Origin: Aegilops tauschii subsp. strangulata
Lineage: Eukaryota; Streptophyta; Magnoliopsida; Poales; Poaceae
NCBI RefSeq assembly: GCF_002575655.3
Contig: NC_053037.3
Location: 255,163,135 to 255,227,134, forward strand
Direction: 5' to 3'
Length of the DNA: 64,000 bases
Below, piece by piece: positions 1 to 12,739 of the stretch; the first letter of the stretch is position 1, and every line of letters starts with the position of its first letter. The notes below the pieces were generated by a model that was not told the DNA's origin, did not search any database, and saw nothing but the letters and a program-made list of their open reading frames with translations. Position numbers and translations under genes: made by a program.

Positions 1-1085
1 GCACAAGCAGTATTCCTGCTTAGTACAAGTGAAGGCTAGCAAAAGATTGAGGAGTGACCAACTAGAGAGCGACAACGGTCATAAACATGCATTGAGATTA
101 ATCAACATTGAGTGCAAGTATGAGTAGGATATAAATCACCATGAACATAAATATCGTGGAGGCTATGCTGATTTTGATGCAACTACATGAGTGAACATGT
201 GCCAAGTCAAGCCACTTAAATCATTCAAAGGAGGATACCATCCTATCATACTACATCATAACCATTTTAAAAGCATGTTGGCATGCAAGGTAAACCATTA
301 TCAACTCCAAGCTAATTAAGCATGGCATGAGTAACTATAATCTCTAATTGTCATTGCAAACATGTTTCATTCATAATGGGCTGAATCAAGAAGGATGAGC
401 TAATCATATTTACAAAAACAAAATAGGTCGAGTTCGTACCAGCTTTTCTCCATCCCAATATTTTCATCATATATCGTCATTATTGCCTTTCACTTGCACG
501 ACCGAATGGTGTGAATAATTATAAGAGTGCACGTGCATTAGACTAAGCTGGAATCTGCAAACATTTATTCAAAGGAGAAGACAAGGTAATATGGGCTCTT
601 TGTTAGATCAACAATAATGCATATGAGAGCCACTCAACATTTTCATCGTGGTCTTCTCCTTACGACCCAAAGAAAGAAAAAAGAATTTCAAACAAACACA
701 CTGAAATATTTTTTATTGTTTTTCTGAAGGAAGCAAAAACAAAAACGAGAAAAACTATTTACATGGGAAAGCTCCCAACAAGTAAAAGAAGAACGAGAAA
801 TCTTTTTGGGATTTCTTTTAATACTACTACCAATTAAACTAGAAAGAAAAGCTAAAAAGAAACAAGAACTAATTTTTTTTTGGTTTTTCTCAAAGTTTTT
901 CAAACACACAAGAAGAAAACAAGAAAAATAAACTAGCATGGATAATACAATGAAAAAGTATGAACACCGACAACTAAAATGAGTGTGTGAACATGAATGT
1001 AATGTCGGTGAGAAATACGTACTCCCCCAAGCTTAGGCTTTCGGCCTAAGTTGGTCTATGGCCACGGCTCGAAATAACCCTCTCC
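1..1085 (-). mobile_element. 3' non-coding tail of Gypsy element A
   Basis: This stretch lies downstream (minus strand) of the extra ORF of element A and holds no ORF that I would defend. At 1021-1038 the minus strand carries a purine-rich GCCTAAGCTTGGGGG motif. The same kind of motif recurs in element I (near 56122-56137 and 56177-56189), so it is a shared feature of the 3' untranslated part of these Athila-like elements. No LTR terminus (GACGTATCA on the plus strand) is seen here, so the 3' LTR of element A must lie to the left of the window. Confidence 0.6.
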
Positions 1086-2135
1086 TCAATACTCTGGAGG
1101 GTCCTGAGGGTTCCAGTGGTTGGCGAGCTCTTGTGGCTCCCATCGATAAATAGGCCCCTGATACGGATCAGGAACTGGTGCTGGCTCAGGTACTGGGAGT
1201 TGTGAAAGACCCCAAAATCTGTAGATGTCCTCGGGCATAATAGTGTACATGCCTGAATAAATATCGAACAAAGAAGGTACAGGCAGAGCAATAGTCTCAC
1301 AAGTACCCTAACTAAATACTAGGTTGTAGAGGAGTCGTTTGTCATCGTCTTTCTTAATAAAATCGTGTGCTACCATACTAGCATAGTTTAAATACTTAGT
1401 GGGTAACAACATCTCCTCCTCATCATCATGCCTAATGGGTATCTCAAAATGTTTAGTAAGGCAGGAGGCATAGACACCTCCAAAAATAGGACCCTTCGAG
1501 CGGTTTGTGTTTAACCGTCGAGCAACAATGGAGCCCAAACTAAAAGTTCTATCACAATATAAAGCATGGTGCAAAATAGCAAGGTCAGGGGCACTAAGGC
1601 CTCCACTCTCCCCACGAACAATCAAACATTTCCCAGCAAATAATGAATAATGGCGTAAAAAAGGAAAATGTAAGCTAGACACTCTCACTTTCGACACCCC
1701 TCTCTCTCCCCCCACAGTAGTTTCAGCAATAAAGTCCTCCACGTCTCTAGGACGTGGTTCACTGACACTACCCTCATAAGGCAATTTGCAAACATCGCAA
1801 AAATCATAAAGTGACATCTCCTTAGGCTCATCATATAAATGAAACTCTACCGTGGGTGGTGATTTCCTAGGATAAAAATGTAAGTTTTACACGAAGGTAT
1901 TAGTGAGAAGGAGATACTGGTTGCACTTATCTTGGAGGAAGGCGGTGAGGCAAGCGTTCTCCGCCAAATAATAGAAATTGTCATAAATTCCAGCCTCTCT
2001 CAAGAATGCATCACTTGGCCACTCACACGGCCGAACCTCTGCAGCGCAAGGAAGGTTGTACTTGGGCTTCTTCTTCTCCTCATTCTCATTTCCCTCTGAA
2101 TTCCGGCTTGAAGAACCCCTTAACCACCTCCTCAT
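1086..2135 (-). pseudogene. Extra ORF of element A, in the env position, two in-frame stops
   Basis: One reading frame runs from an ATG at 2135 to a stop at 1086 (350 codons with the stop). It is interrupted only by TAA at 1887-1889 and TAG at 1308-1310, and the frame is kept across both, so this is one decayed gene rather than three small ones. The product would start with a basic segment (MRRWLRGSSSRN), followed by a glutamate- and lysine-rich stretch and a mostly hydrophilic body, ending in a proline-rich tail. I see no signal peptide and no convincing membrane segment, which argues against a true envelope protein. I recall the same ORF downstream of gag-protease in wheat Athila-like elements, where its function is unknown. 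It is preceded by a long untranslated leader (2136-2910). Confidence 0.7.
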
Positions 2136-2910
2136 GGTTTTTCTTTTCTCTGAATTTTTTTGAAATTTTTAGTGACTCAAAATAAAAGTGAACAAAACTC
2201 AATAAGATTGATAGCAATTATTCCCACAAGTGTCTAGAGGCTATATCATGCAACAAAACTACTTTGGACCATATAATTTTGACATGCAAGCTCAAGAACA
2301 AGGTCACCACAACAGCAAAAATTTGCAATAAGTAAAGCACTAGAACAAAAACTAATTGGACCATTGGAGGAGTCACATAATGATGAACAAATCCCTGAAA
2401 CAGTTTCGGAAACAGAGTTCCGAGCAAGGAGATCGAAAATGGCAGCAAAATGAGCAAGAACACGGGTTTGAGCAATGGTGGGATTTTTTCTGAAGGAAGA
2501 CGAAGTGGATGGGTGCTGGAATAAGTGAGGGGGGCACACGTGGGACCCACAAGCCCTGTAGGCGCGCCCTGTGGGCTTGTGGCCCACTGGTGCACCTCCC
2601 TGAGGTGTTTTCAGTGCCAAAAATTCTTAAATAATCTAGAAAAGATCATACTAAATTTTCAAGGCATTTGGAGAACTTTTATTTTTGGGTCATTTTTTTA
2701 TTGCACGGATAATTCAGAAAACAGAAAAATAATAGTATTTTTTCTTTATTTATTTTAAATAACAGAAAAGTAGGAAGTCGGTATAGAAAGTTGTGTTTAC
2801 TAAATTCATCCATCTCATGCCCATCAAAAGGACTTCATTAACAAGGTTGATCAAGTCTTATTAACAAACTTCTTCCGAATGACATGAAACTGTACAATCT
2901 TCGTATAACA
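2136..2910 (-). mobile_element. Untranslated spacer of element A, where reverse transcriptase would be
   Basis: About 775 bases separate the protease remnant from the extra ORF. There is no trace of reverse transcriptase, RNase H or integrase in any frame. The minus strand reads as an AT-rich stretch, then a short GC-rich block near 2530-2600, then a leader ending just before the ATG at 2135. The size rules out a complete pol gene, so element A depends on enzymes from an autonomous relative. Confidence 0.65.
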
Positions 2911-3676
2911 CTAGGTTACCTCAACGGGGATATGCATGTCCCCAACAATAAGAATATCATATTTCCTTTTGACAGTAGGGATAGGGAATTCAAAACCTCC
3001 AATAGCAATAGTTGAAAATTTTCCAATAGAATTGATGCTATTAACTTGAGGTTGTTTCTTCGGAAAGTTTACCGTATGCTCATTACCATTAACATGAAAA
3101 GTGACATTGCCCTTGTTGCAATCAATAACAGCCCCTGCAGTGTTCAAAAAGGGTCTACCAAGGATGATCGACAATGCCGTCCTCGGGAATATCAAGAATA
3201 ACAAAGTTTGTTAAAATAGTAACATTTGCAACTACAACAGGTACATCCTCACAAATACCGATAGGTATAGTGGTCGATTTATCGGCCATTTGCAAAGAGA
3301 TTTCAGTTGGTGTCAACTTATTCAAATCAAGTCTAAGATATAAAGTGAAGGGCATAACACTAACACCGGCTCCCAAATCACATAAAGCAGTTTTAACATA
3401 GTTTCTTTTAATGGAGCACGGTATAGTTCGTATTCCTAGATCTCCTAGTTTCTTTGGTATTCCACCTTTAAAAGTGTAATTAGCAAGCATAGTGGAAATT
3501 TCAGCTTCCGGTATCTTTCTTTTATTTGTAACAGTATCTTTCATATACTTACCATCAGGAGACATTTTCAAAATATCAGACAAACGCATACGCAAAAAGA
3601 CAGGTCTAAGCATTTCAACAAAGCGCTCAAAATCCTCATCATCCTTTTTCTTGGATGGTTTAGGAGGAAAGGGCAT
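2911..3676 (-). pseudogene. Retropepsin-like aspartic protease of element A, frameshifted
   Basis: The first part (3676-3155, 173 residues) carries the aspartic protease active-site motif DLGAGVSVMP at residues 100-109, in the DLGA form usual for Athila-type elements. The second part (3204-2911) carries the conserved C-terminal motif IILGRPFLNTAGAVID. The two are in different frames and overlap near 3155-3204, so a single-base indel has split the domain. The protease would cleave the Gag polyprotein in the virus-like particle. The frame closes at TAG 2911-2913 with no reverse transcriptase behind it. The upstream gag frame differs by another frameshift. Confidence 0.8.
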
Positions 3677-5678
3677 GGGTTTCTGAACCCATGGTTCTCT
3701 TTCTTTACCATGTTTCCTAGCAATGAAGTCTCTTTTATCATATCTTTTGTTCTTAGGTTGTGGGTTATCAAGATCAACAGCAGGTTCTATCTCGACATCA
3801 TTACCATTACTAGGTTGAGCATCAACATGAACATCATCATTAACATTATCACTAGGTTCATGTTCACACCAGATTGTGTTTCAGCATCAGAAATAGAAAT
3901 ATCATTTGGATTCTCAGGTGTGCATACAATAGGTTCACTAGAAGCATGCAAAGTCCTATCATTATTCTTTTTATTTTTAGAAGAACTAGGTGCATCAGCA
4001 TTAATTCTCTAAGAGTCTTATTCTACTCTCTTTGGATGATCTTCAGGATACAAAGGTTCCTGAGTCATTTTCCCACCTCTAGTCATAACTCTAACAACAT
4101 TATCATTGTTCTTATTATTCATTTTGTGGAGCAAATCATTTTGTGCTTTGAGAACTTGTTCTACTTGAGTTCTTACCATGGAGGCATGTTTGCTAACAAT
4201 CTTGAGATCATTAATAGTTCTACACATATAATCATCCAAGCATTTAAGCATATAAGCATTACATTTCAGTTGTCTACTAACATATGCATTGAAGTTTTCT
4301 TGCTTAACAATAAAGTTATCAAATTCATCCAAGCATTGACTAGCAGACTTATTATGAGGAATATCACCTTCATCAAATCTATAGAGAGAATTTACCTCTA
4401 CTACCTGTGTCGCGTTATCAAGACCAGGTATTTCTTCAATAGGTGGTCAATTCTTAACATCTTCAGCTTTAATACCTTTTTCTTTCATAGATTTCTTTGC
4501 CTCTTGCATATCTTTAGGACTGAGAAATAGAATACCTCTCTTCTTCGGAGTTGGCTTAGGAGGTGGTTCGGGAAGAGTCCAATCATTATCATTACTCAAT
4601 ATATTATTCAATAGCACTTCAGCTTGTTCAACAATTCGTTCCCTGAAAATACAACCAACACAACTATCTAGGTGGTCCCTAGAAGCATCGGTTAGTCCAT
4701 TATAAAAGATATCAAGTATTTCATTTTTCTTGAGAGGATGATCAGGCAAAGCATTAAGTAATAGAAGCCTCCCCCAAGCTAGTGGGAGACTCTCTTCTTC
4801 AATTTGCACAAACTTAAATATTTCCTATAAGGCAGCTTGTTTCTTATGAGCAGGGAAATATTTTTCAGAGAAGTAATAGATCATATCCTGGGGACTACGC
4901 ACACAACCAGGAGCAAGAGAATTAAACCATATCTTAGCATCACCCTTTAATGAGAAAGGAAACAACTTAAGAATATAATAATAATGAATTTTTCCTCATG
5001 AGCAAATAGGGTGGCTATGTCATTCAATTTAGTAAGATGTGCCACAACAGTTTCAAGTTCATAACCATGGAAAGGATTAGATTCAACGAAAGTATTTAAC
5101 TCAGGATCGACAGAGAATTCATAATCCTTATCAGTAACAAAGATAGGTGAAGTAGCAAACTTAGGATCATATTGCATTCTTGCATTCAAGGATTTTTCTT
5201 TCCACTTGCAGAGTAATTTCTTAAGATCATCTCTATCCTTACAAGCAAGAAAGTCCCTAGCTACCTCTCCATCCATAACATAATCCTCAGGCATAACGGG
5301 CAATTCATATCTAGGAGAGCTAGGTCTAACAGGTGTTTCAAAGTGTTTAGTTTCAATAATTTCATTAGTTTCAGAAATATCATCTTCTTCAGCATTCTCA
5401 ATATTTTTAGCTCTAGCAAGTTGTTCATCAAGAAATTCACCCAATGGAATATTATTATCAAGCAAAGTAGAAGTGTCATCATAATCATCATGCATAGCAG
5501 AAGTAGCATCATCAATAACATGCGACATATCAGAACCAATGGTAGGTGTAGGTGTCGCAAGCTTACTCAAAACAGAAGGTGAATCAAGTGCACAGCTAGA
5601 TGGCAGTTCCTTACTCACCCCCCCCCCCTTGGTAGTAGAGGGAAAAGTCTTGGTTCCGGTATCTTTCAAGTTCCTCAT
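3677..5678 (-). pseudogene. gag of element A, broken by frameshifts and stops
   Basis: The gene starts at an ATG at 5678, about 50 bases inside the primer binding site, with a charged acidic N-terminal region. The retrotransposon Gag core is seen at 4809-4447 (LPLAWGRLLLLNALPDHPL, then DIFYNGLTDASRDHLDSC). The frame of the first part ends at 4947 after a run of isoleucines where a frameshift is evident. The frame of the core contains TAG at 4825-4827 and TGA at 4447-4449 and continues in phase to 4018. A further frameshift separates it from the protease. Gag would form the cytoplasmic particle that packages element RNA. Near 5620-5628 there is a run of nine C on the plus strand. This copy cannot make an intact Gag. 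Confidence 0.75.
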
Positions 5679-5725
5679 AGTGATGAACAGATATAAATCC
5701 CAAGTGACTCATAGAATAGAGCTAT

Positions 5726-5745
5726 GCTCCCCGGCAACGGCACCA
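5726..5745 (-). other. Primer binding site of element A
   Basis: The minus strand reads TGGTGCCGTTGCCGGGGAGC, close to the TGGCGCCGTT(G/T)CCGGGGA sites of the other Athila-like elements here (33140-33158 and 59132-59153). It lies 11 bases inside the LTR end at 5757, as expected for priming of minus-strand DNA. Confidence 0.8.
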
Positions 5746-5756
5746 GAAAAAGGTCT

Positions 5757-6828
5757 TGATAACCCACAAGTATAGGGGATCACAACAGTTTTCGAGGGCA
5801 GAGTATTCAACCCAAATTTATTGTTTCGACACGAGGGGAGCCAAAGAATATTCAAGAGTATTAGTAGCTGAGTTGTCAATTCAACCACACCTAAAAGACT
5901 TAATATCTGCAGCAAAGTATTTAGTAGCAAAGTAGTATGGAAGTAACGATAATAGTGGCAAAAGTAACAATAGCAGTTTTGTAGTGATTGTAACAGTAGT
6001 AGCAACGAAAGTAACTTAGCAAAGATCAATATGTGAAAAGCTTGTAGGCAATGGATCGGTAATGCTAATTGTGTTGGATGATATTCATCAAGTAGCAGTC
6101 ATAACCTAGGGTGACATAGAACTAGCTCCAATGCATCAATATAATGTAGGCATGTATTTCGTATATAGTCATACGTGCTTATGGAAAAGAACTTGCATGA
6201 CATCTTTTGTCCTACCCTCCCGTGGCAGCGGGGTCCTAATGGAAACTAAGGGATATTAAGGCCTCCTTTTAATAAAGAACCGGACCAAAGCATTAACACT
6301 TAGTGAATACATGAACTCCTCAAACTACGGTAATCACGTGAAAGAATCCCAATTATTGTCACCTTGGGGTATGCGGATCATAATTCGTAAGAGGTGTCTA
6401 CAACTTGAAAAGATAGGATCAAGAACACAAATATATTCATGAAAACATAATAGGTTCAGATCTGAAATCATGGCACTCAGGCCCTAGTGGCAAGCATTAA
6501 GCATAGCAAAGTCATAGCAACATCAATCTCGGAATATAGTGTATACTAGGGATCAAACTCTAACAAAACTAACTCGATTACATGATAAATCTCATCCAAC
6601 CCATCACCGTCCAGCAATCCTACGATGGAATTACTCACGCACGGCGTTGAGCATCATGAAATTGGTGATGGAGGAAGGTTGGTGATGATGATGGCGACGA
6701 ATACCCCTCTCTGGCCCGAACGGACTCAAGATCAGCCCTCCCGGTGAAGAACAGGAGGTGGCGGCGGCTCCGTACCGTAAAACGCGATGAATCCTTCTCT
6801 CTGATATTTTTCTCCCCGAATAGGGTTA
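5757..6828 (-). mobile_element. 5' LTR of element A, first part (3' portion)
   Basis: On the minus strand the LTR ends ...CCCCTATACTTGTGGGTTATCA at 5757. It matches the LTR at 61489-62892 along its length, and the inverted tail at 62893-63088. At 6828/6829 it is interrupted by element B; the missing start of the LTR reappears at 18200-18459. The two pieces together give about 1.33 kb, against 1.40 kb in the copy at 61489, so a few dozen bases were lost at the right junction of B. Confidence 0.85.
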
Positions 6829-8554
6829 TGTTGGGGAACGTAGCAGAAATTCAAAATTTTCTACGCATCACCAAGATCAATCTATGGAGTTTACTAGCAA
6901 TGAGAGGGAAGGAATGCATCTACATACCCTTGTAGATCGCGAGCGGAAGCGTTCAAGAGAACGGGGTTGATGGAGTTGTACTCGTCGTGATCCAAATCAC
7001 CGATGATCCTAGCGCCGAACGGACGGCACCTCCGCGTTCAACACACGTACGGTGCAGCGACGTCTCCTCCTTCTTGATCCAGCAAGGGGGAAGGAGAGGT
7101 TGATGGAGATCCAGCAGCACGACGGCGTGGTGGTGGAAGTAGCGGGATCCCGGCAGGGCTTTGCCAAGCGCAAGCGGGGAGGAGGGAGATGTGTCACGGG
7201 AAGGAGAGGGAGGCGCCAGGGCTTAGGTTCGCTGCCCTCCCTTCCCCCCACTATATATAGGGCCAAGGGAGAGGGGGGGCGCAGCCTTGGCCCTTCCTCC
7301 AAGGAAGGGTGCGGCCAGGGAGGAGTCCATCCTCCCCAAGGCACCTAGGAGGTGCCTTCCCCCTTTAGGACTCTCCCTTTACCTTATCTCTTGGCGCATG
7401 GGCCTCTTGGGGCTGGTTCCCTTGGCCCATATAGGCCAAGGCGCACACCCCACAGTCCATGTGGCCCCCCCGGGGCAGGTGGACCCCTTGGTGGACCCTC
7501 GGACCCCTTTCGGCACTCCCGGTACAATACCGATAATGCGCGAAACTTTTTCGGCGACCAAAACAAGACTTCCCATATATAAATCTTTACCTCTGGACCA
7601 TTCCGGAACTACTCGTGACGTCCGGGATCTCATTCGGGACTCTGAACAACTTTCGGATTTCCGCATACTAATATCTCTACAACCCTAGCGTCACCGAACC
7701 TTAAGTGTGTAGACCCTACGGGTTCGGGAGACACGCAGACATGACCGAGACGACTCTCCGGTCAATAACCAACAGCGGGATCTGGATACCCATGTTGGCT
7801 CCCACATGTTCCACGATGATCTCATCGGATGAACCACGATGTCGGGGATTCAATCAATCCCGTATACAATTCCCTTTGTCAATCGGTATGTCACTTGCCC
7901 GAGATTCGATCGTCGGTATCCCGATACCTTGTTCAATCTCGTTACCGGCAAGTCTCTTTACTCGTTCCGTAACACATCATCCCGTGATCAACTCCTTGGT
8001 CACATTGTGCACATTATGATGATGTCCTACCGAGTGGGCCCAGAGATACCTCTCCGTTTACACGGAGTGACAAATCCCAGTCTTGATTCGTGCCAACCCA
8101 ACAGACACTTTCGGAGATACCTGTAGTGCACCTTTATAGCCACCCAGTTACGTTGTGACGTTTGGTACACCCAAAGCATTCCTACGGTATCCGGGAGTTG
8201 CACAATCTCATGGTCTAAGGAAATGATACTTGACATTAGAAAAGCTCTTAGCAAACGAACTACACGATCTTGTGCTAGGCTTAGGATTGGGTCTTGTCCA
8301 TCACATCATTCTCCTAATGATGTGATCCCGTTATCAACGACATCCAATGTCCATGGTCAGGAAACCGTAACCATCTATTGATCAACGAGCTAGTCAACTA
8401 GAGGCTTACTAGGGACATGGTGTTGTCTATGTATCCACACATGTATCTGAGTTTCCTATCAATACAATTCTAGCATGGATAATAAACGATTATCATGAAC
8501 AAGGAAATATAATAATAACCAATTTATTATTGCCTCTAGGGCATATTTCCAGCA
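6829..8554 (-). repeat. 3' LTR of element B
   Basis: It is 1726 bases long and starts with TG and ends with CA on either strand. A TATA box for the minus-strand promoter lies at 7252-7259 (TATATATA). Against the LTR at 13699-15423 I count roughly 20-25 substitutions by eye plus one G-run indel, but all lie left of about 7941; the remaining 610 bases look identical. Confidence 0.9.
7252..7259 (-). promoter_or_regulatory. TATA box of element B LTR
   Basis: TATATATA in the U3/R area of the LTR, in the minus orientation followed by a GC-rich leader. The same site is at 14122-14129 in the other LTR. It matches the promoter position known for BARE-1-type LTRs. Confidence 0.6.
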
Positions 8555-8570
8555 GTCTCCCACTTGCACT
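8555..8570 (-). other. Polypurine tract of element B
   Basis: The minus strand reads AGTGCAAGTGGGAGAC directly before the start of the 3' LTR at 8554. This is the plus-strand priming site. The equivalent is at 15424-15439 next to the second LTR, which shows that the second internal piece ends with a genuine 3' end. Confidence 0.75.
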
Positions 8571-11460
8571 AGAGTCAATAATCTAGTTCACATCACCATG
8601 TGATTAACACTCACAGGTCACATCACCATGTGACCAACATCCAAAGAGTTTACTAGAGTCAACAATCTAGTTCACATCACTGTGTGATTAACACTCAGTG
8701 AGTTCTGGTTTGATCATGTTATGCTTGTGAGAGAGGTTATTAGTCAACGGGTCTGAACCTTTCAGATCCGTGTGTGCTTTACGAATATCTATGTCATCTT
8801 GTGGATGCTACCACGCGCTACTTCGAGCCATCTCAAATAACTGCTCTACTATACGAATCCGGTATACTACTCAGAGTCATCCGGATTAGTGTCAAAGTTC
8901 GCATCGACGTAACCCTTTACGACGAACTACTTTTCACCTCCATAATCGAGAAAATTCCTTAGTCCACTAGATACTAAGGATAAGTTCGACCGCCGTCATG
9001 TGATCCATTCCCGGATCACTATTGTACCCCTTGACCAACTCATGGCAAGGCACACTTCATGTGTGGTACACAACATAGCATATTGTAGAGCCTACGTCTA
9101 AAGCATAGGGGACGACCTTCGTCCTTTCTCTCTCTTCTGCTGTGGTCAGGTCTTGAGTCTTACTCAATACTCACACCTTGTAACACAGCCAAGAACTCCT
9201 TTGCTGATCTATTTTGAACTCTTTCAAAATCATGTCAAGGTGTGCGTTCTTTGAAAGTATCATCAGGCGTCTTGATCTATCTCTATAGATCTTGATGCCC
9301 AATATGTAAGCAGCTTTATCCAGGTCTTCCTAAAAAAACTCCTTTCAAACAACCCTTTATGCTTTCCAGAAATTTTACATCATTTCGGATCAACAATATG
9401 TCATTCACATATACTTATCAGAAATGTTGTAGCGCTCCCACTCACTTTATTGTAAATACAAGTTTCTAACAAACTTTGTATAAACCCAAAAACTTTGATC
9501 ACTCCATAAAAGCATATATTCTGACTCCGAGATGCTTGCTCTAGTCCATGGAAGGATCGCTGGAGCTAGCATACCTTTTAGCATCCTTAGGATCGAAAAA
9601 CCTTTCTGATTGTATCACATACAACCTGTCCTTATGAAAACTGGTAAGGAAACTTGTTTTTGACATCCATCTGCCAGATTTCATAAATGCAGCTAATGGT
9701 AACATGATTCCGATGGACTTAAGCATCGCTACGGATGAGAAAATCTCATCGTAGTCAACTCCTTGAACTTGTGAAAATACTCTTTGCCACAAGTCGAGCT
9801 TCATAGACGGTAACATTACCGTCCACGTCCGTCTTCTTCTTAAAGATCCATTTATCTCAATGGCTTGCCGATCATCGGGAAAGTTCACCAAAGTCCATGC
9901 TTTGTTCTGATACATGGATTCTATCTCGGATTTCATGGCCTCGAGCCATTCGTCAGAATCCGGGCCCACCATCGCTTCTCCACAGCTCAAAGGTTCATCG
10001 TTGTCCAACAACATGACTTCCAAGACAGGATTACGCATTACTCTAAAGTAGTACGCATCCTCGTCGTCCTACGAGGTTTGGTAGTGACTTGATCCGAAGT
10101 TTCATGATCACTATCATAAGCTTCCACTTCAATTGGTGTAGGTGCCACAGGAACAACTTCCTGTGCCCTGCTACACACTAGTTGAAGTTATGGTTCAATA
10201 ACCTCATCAAGTCTCCACCATCCTCCCACTCAATTCTTTCGAGAGAAACTTTTCCTCGAGAAAGGACTCGTTTCTATAAGCAATTACTTTTGCTTCTAGA
10301 TCTGAAATAGGAGGTATACCCAACTGTTTTGGGTTTTCTATGAAGATGCATTTATCCGCTTTGGGTTCGAGCTTATCAGCTTGAAACTTTTTCACATAAG
10401 CATCGCAGCCCCAAACTTTTAAGAAACGACAACTTAGGTTTCTCTAAACGGTGTCGTCTCAACGGAATTGCGTGGTGCCCCTTTTAAAGTGAATGCGGTT
10501 ATCTCTAATGCCTAACCCATAAACGATAGTGGTAATTCGATAAGAGACATCATGGCATGCACCATATCCAATAGGGTGCAGTTATGATGTTCGGACACAC
10601 CATCACACTGTGGTGTTCCAGGCGGTATTAATTGTGAAACACTTTCCACAATGTCTTAATTGTGTGCCAAACTCGTAACTCAGATATCTCTATGATCATA
10701 TCATAGACATTTTATCCTCTTGTCACGACGATCTTCAACTTCACTCTGAAAATACTTGAACCTTTCAATAATTCAGACTTGTGTTTCATCAAGTAAATAC
10801 ACTCAGCATCTACTCAAATCATCTGTGAAGTAAGAACATATCGATATCCACTGCGTGCCTCAGCACTCATTGGACTGCACACATCAAATGTATTACTTCC
10901 AACAAGTTGCTCTCTTGTTCCATCTTACTGAAAACGAGGCCTTTCAGTCATCTTGCCCATGTGGTATGATTTGCATGTCTCAAGTGATTCAAAATCAAGT
11001 GAGTCCAAACGATCCATCTGCATGGAGTTTCTTCATGCATATATACCAATAGACATGGTTCGCATGTCTCAATCTTTTCAAAAACGAGTGAGTCCAAAGA
11101 TCCATCTACATGGAGCTTCTTCATGCGTTCTATACCAATATGACTCAAATGGCAGTGCCACAAGTATGTGGTACTATCATTACTATTTTATATCTTTTGG
11201 CACGAACATGTGTATCACTGCGATCGATATTCATTTTAGGTGCAAGACCATTAAAGGTATTATTCAAATAAACAGAGTAACCATTATTCTCCTTAAATGA
11301 ACAACCGTATTGCGATAAACATAATCCAATCATGTTTATGCTCAACGCAAACACCAAATAACAATTATCTAGGTTTAACACCAATCTCGATGGTAGAGGG
11401 AGCATGCGATGCTTGATCACATCAACCTTGGAAACACTTCCAACACATATCGTCATCTCG
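8571..11460 (-). pseudogene. pol of element B, heavily decayed
   Basis: Fragments appear in the expected Copia order on the minus strand: protease-proximal sequence near 11456-11145; the GAG-pre-integrase motif (MWHCHLSHIGIERMKKLH) at 11163-10948; the integrase C-terminal linker (KKFQADKLEPKADKCIFI) at 10395-10207; and the start of the reverse transcriptase (DEWLEAMKSEIESMYQNKAW, then VDYDEIFSSV) at 10038-9541. Frameshifts and deletions separate all of them. An imperfect direct repeat of about 89 bases (10973-11061 and 11062-11150) sits in the GAG-pre-integrase part. No piece could make an active enzyme, so this copy is non-autonomous. Confidence 0.8.
10973..11150. repeat. Imperfect 89-bp tandem duplication inside pol of element B
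   Basis: Two adjacent units each begin GCATGTCTCAA and contain GTGAGTCCAAA followed by GATCCATCT, then end near TATACCAATA. They differ at roughly one base in eight, so the duplication is older than the recent tandem copying of the internal region, where both units recur at 17842-18019. Confidence 0.7.
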
Positions 11461-12640
11461 CCTTTAGCTAGTCTCCGTTTGTTCCGTAGCTTTTATTTCG
11501 AGTTACTAACACTTAGTAACCGAACCGGTATCTAATACCCTGTTGCTGCTAGGAGTACTAGTAAAGTGTATATCCAATATACTTCTGTCGACCTTGCCTG
11601 CCTTCTCATCTACCAAGTATCTAGGGTAGTTCTGCTTCAGTGACCGTTCCCCTTATTACAGAAGCACTTAGTCTCGGGTTTGGGTTCAACCTTGGGATTC
11701 TTCACTAGAGCAGCAAATGATTTGCTGTTTCATGAAGTATCCCTTTTGCCCTTGCCCTTCTAGAAACTAGTGGTTTTACTAACCATCAACAATTGATGCT
11801 CCTTCTTGATTTCTACTTTCGCGGTGTCAAACATCGCGAATAGCTCAAGGATCATCATATCTATCCCTGATATGTTATAGTTCATCACGAAGCTCTAATA
11901 GCTTGGTGGCAGTGACTATGGAGAACCATCACTATCTTATCTGGAAGATTAACTCCCACTCGATTCAAGTGATTGTGGTACTCAAACAATCTGAGCACAT
12001 GCTCAACGATTGAGCTTTTCTCCCTTAGTTTGCAGGCTTAAGAAACTTGTCAGAGGTCTCATACCTCTTGACGTGGGCACTAGTCTGAAATCCCAATTTC
12101 AGTCTTCGGAACATCTCATATGTTCTGCGACGTTTCAAAACGTCTTTGTCGCCACAATTTTAAACCGTTAGCATCACACACTGAACTATCACGTAATCAT
12201 CAAAACGTGTATGTCAGATGTTTCGTAACATTTACAGACAACGCTCGAGGTTCAGCACACCGAGCGGTGCATTAAGGACGTAAGCCTTCTGTGCAGTAAT
12301 GAGGACAATCCTCAGTTCACGGACCCAGTCCGCATAATTGCTACTATCAACTTTCAACTATATTTTCTCTAGGAACATATCTTAAACAGTAGAACTAAAG
12401 CGCAAGCTATGACATAATTTGCAAAAGACCTTTTGACTATGTTCATGATAATTAAGTTCATCTGATTATTTAATGAACTCCCACTCAGATAGACATCCCT
12501 CTAGTCATCTAAGTGATACATGATCCGAGTCAAACTAGGCCGTGTCCGATCATCACGTGAGACGGACTAGTCATCATCGGTGAACATCTCCATGTTGATC
12601 GTATCTACTATACGACTCATGTTCGACCTTTCGGTCTCTT

Positions 12641-12739
12641 GTGTTCCGAGGCCATGTCTGTACATGCTAGGCTCGTCAAGTCAACCTAAGTGTTTCGCAT
12701 GTGTTCCGAGGCCATGTCTGTACATGCTAGGCTCGTCAA
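12641..12739. repeat. Two-copy 39-base direct repeat, 60-base period
   Basis: Both copies read GTGTTCCGAGGCCATGTCTG and go on identically to GGCTCGTCAA. They are separated by 21 unrelated bases. They lie in the gag or leader part of element B and probably arose by replication slippage. Confidence 0.85.

Noticed and set aside
2525..2758. Plus-strand ORF of 77 codons
   Set aside because: It is antisense to the untranslated leader of the extra ORF of element A and has no domain.
7009..8254. ORFs inside the LTRs of element B, repeated at 13879-15123
   Set aside because: They lie wholly within LTR sequence on both strands and have no known product; their duplication follows from the two LTRs.
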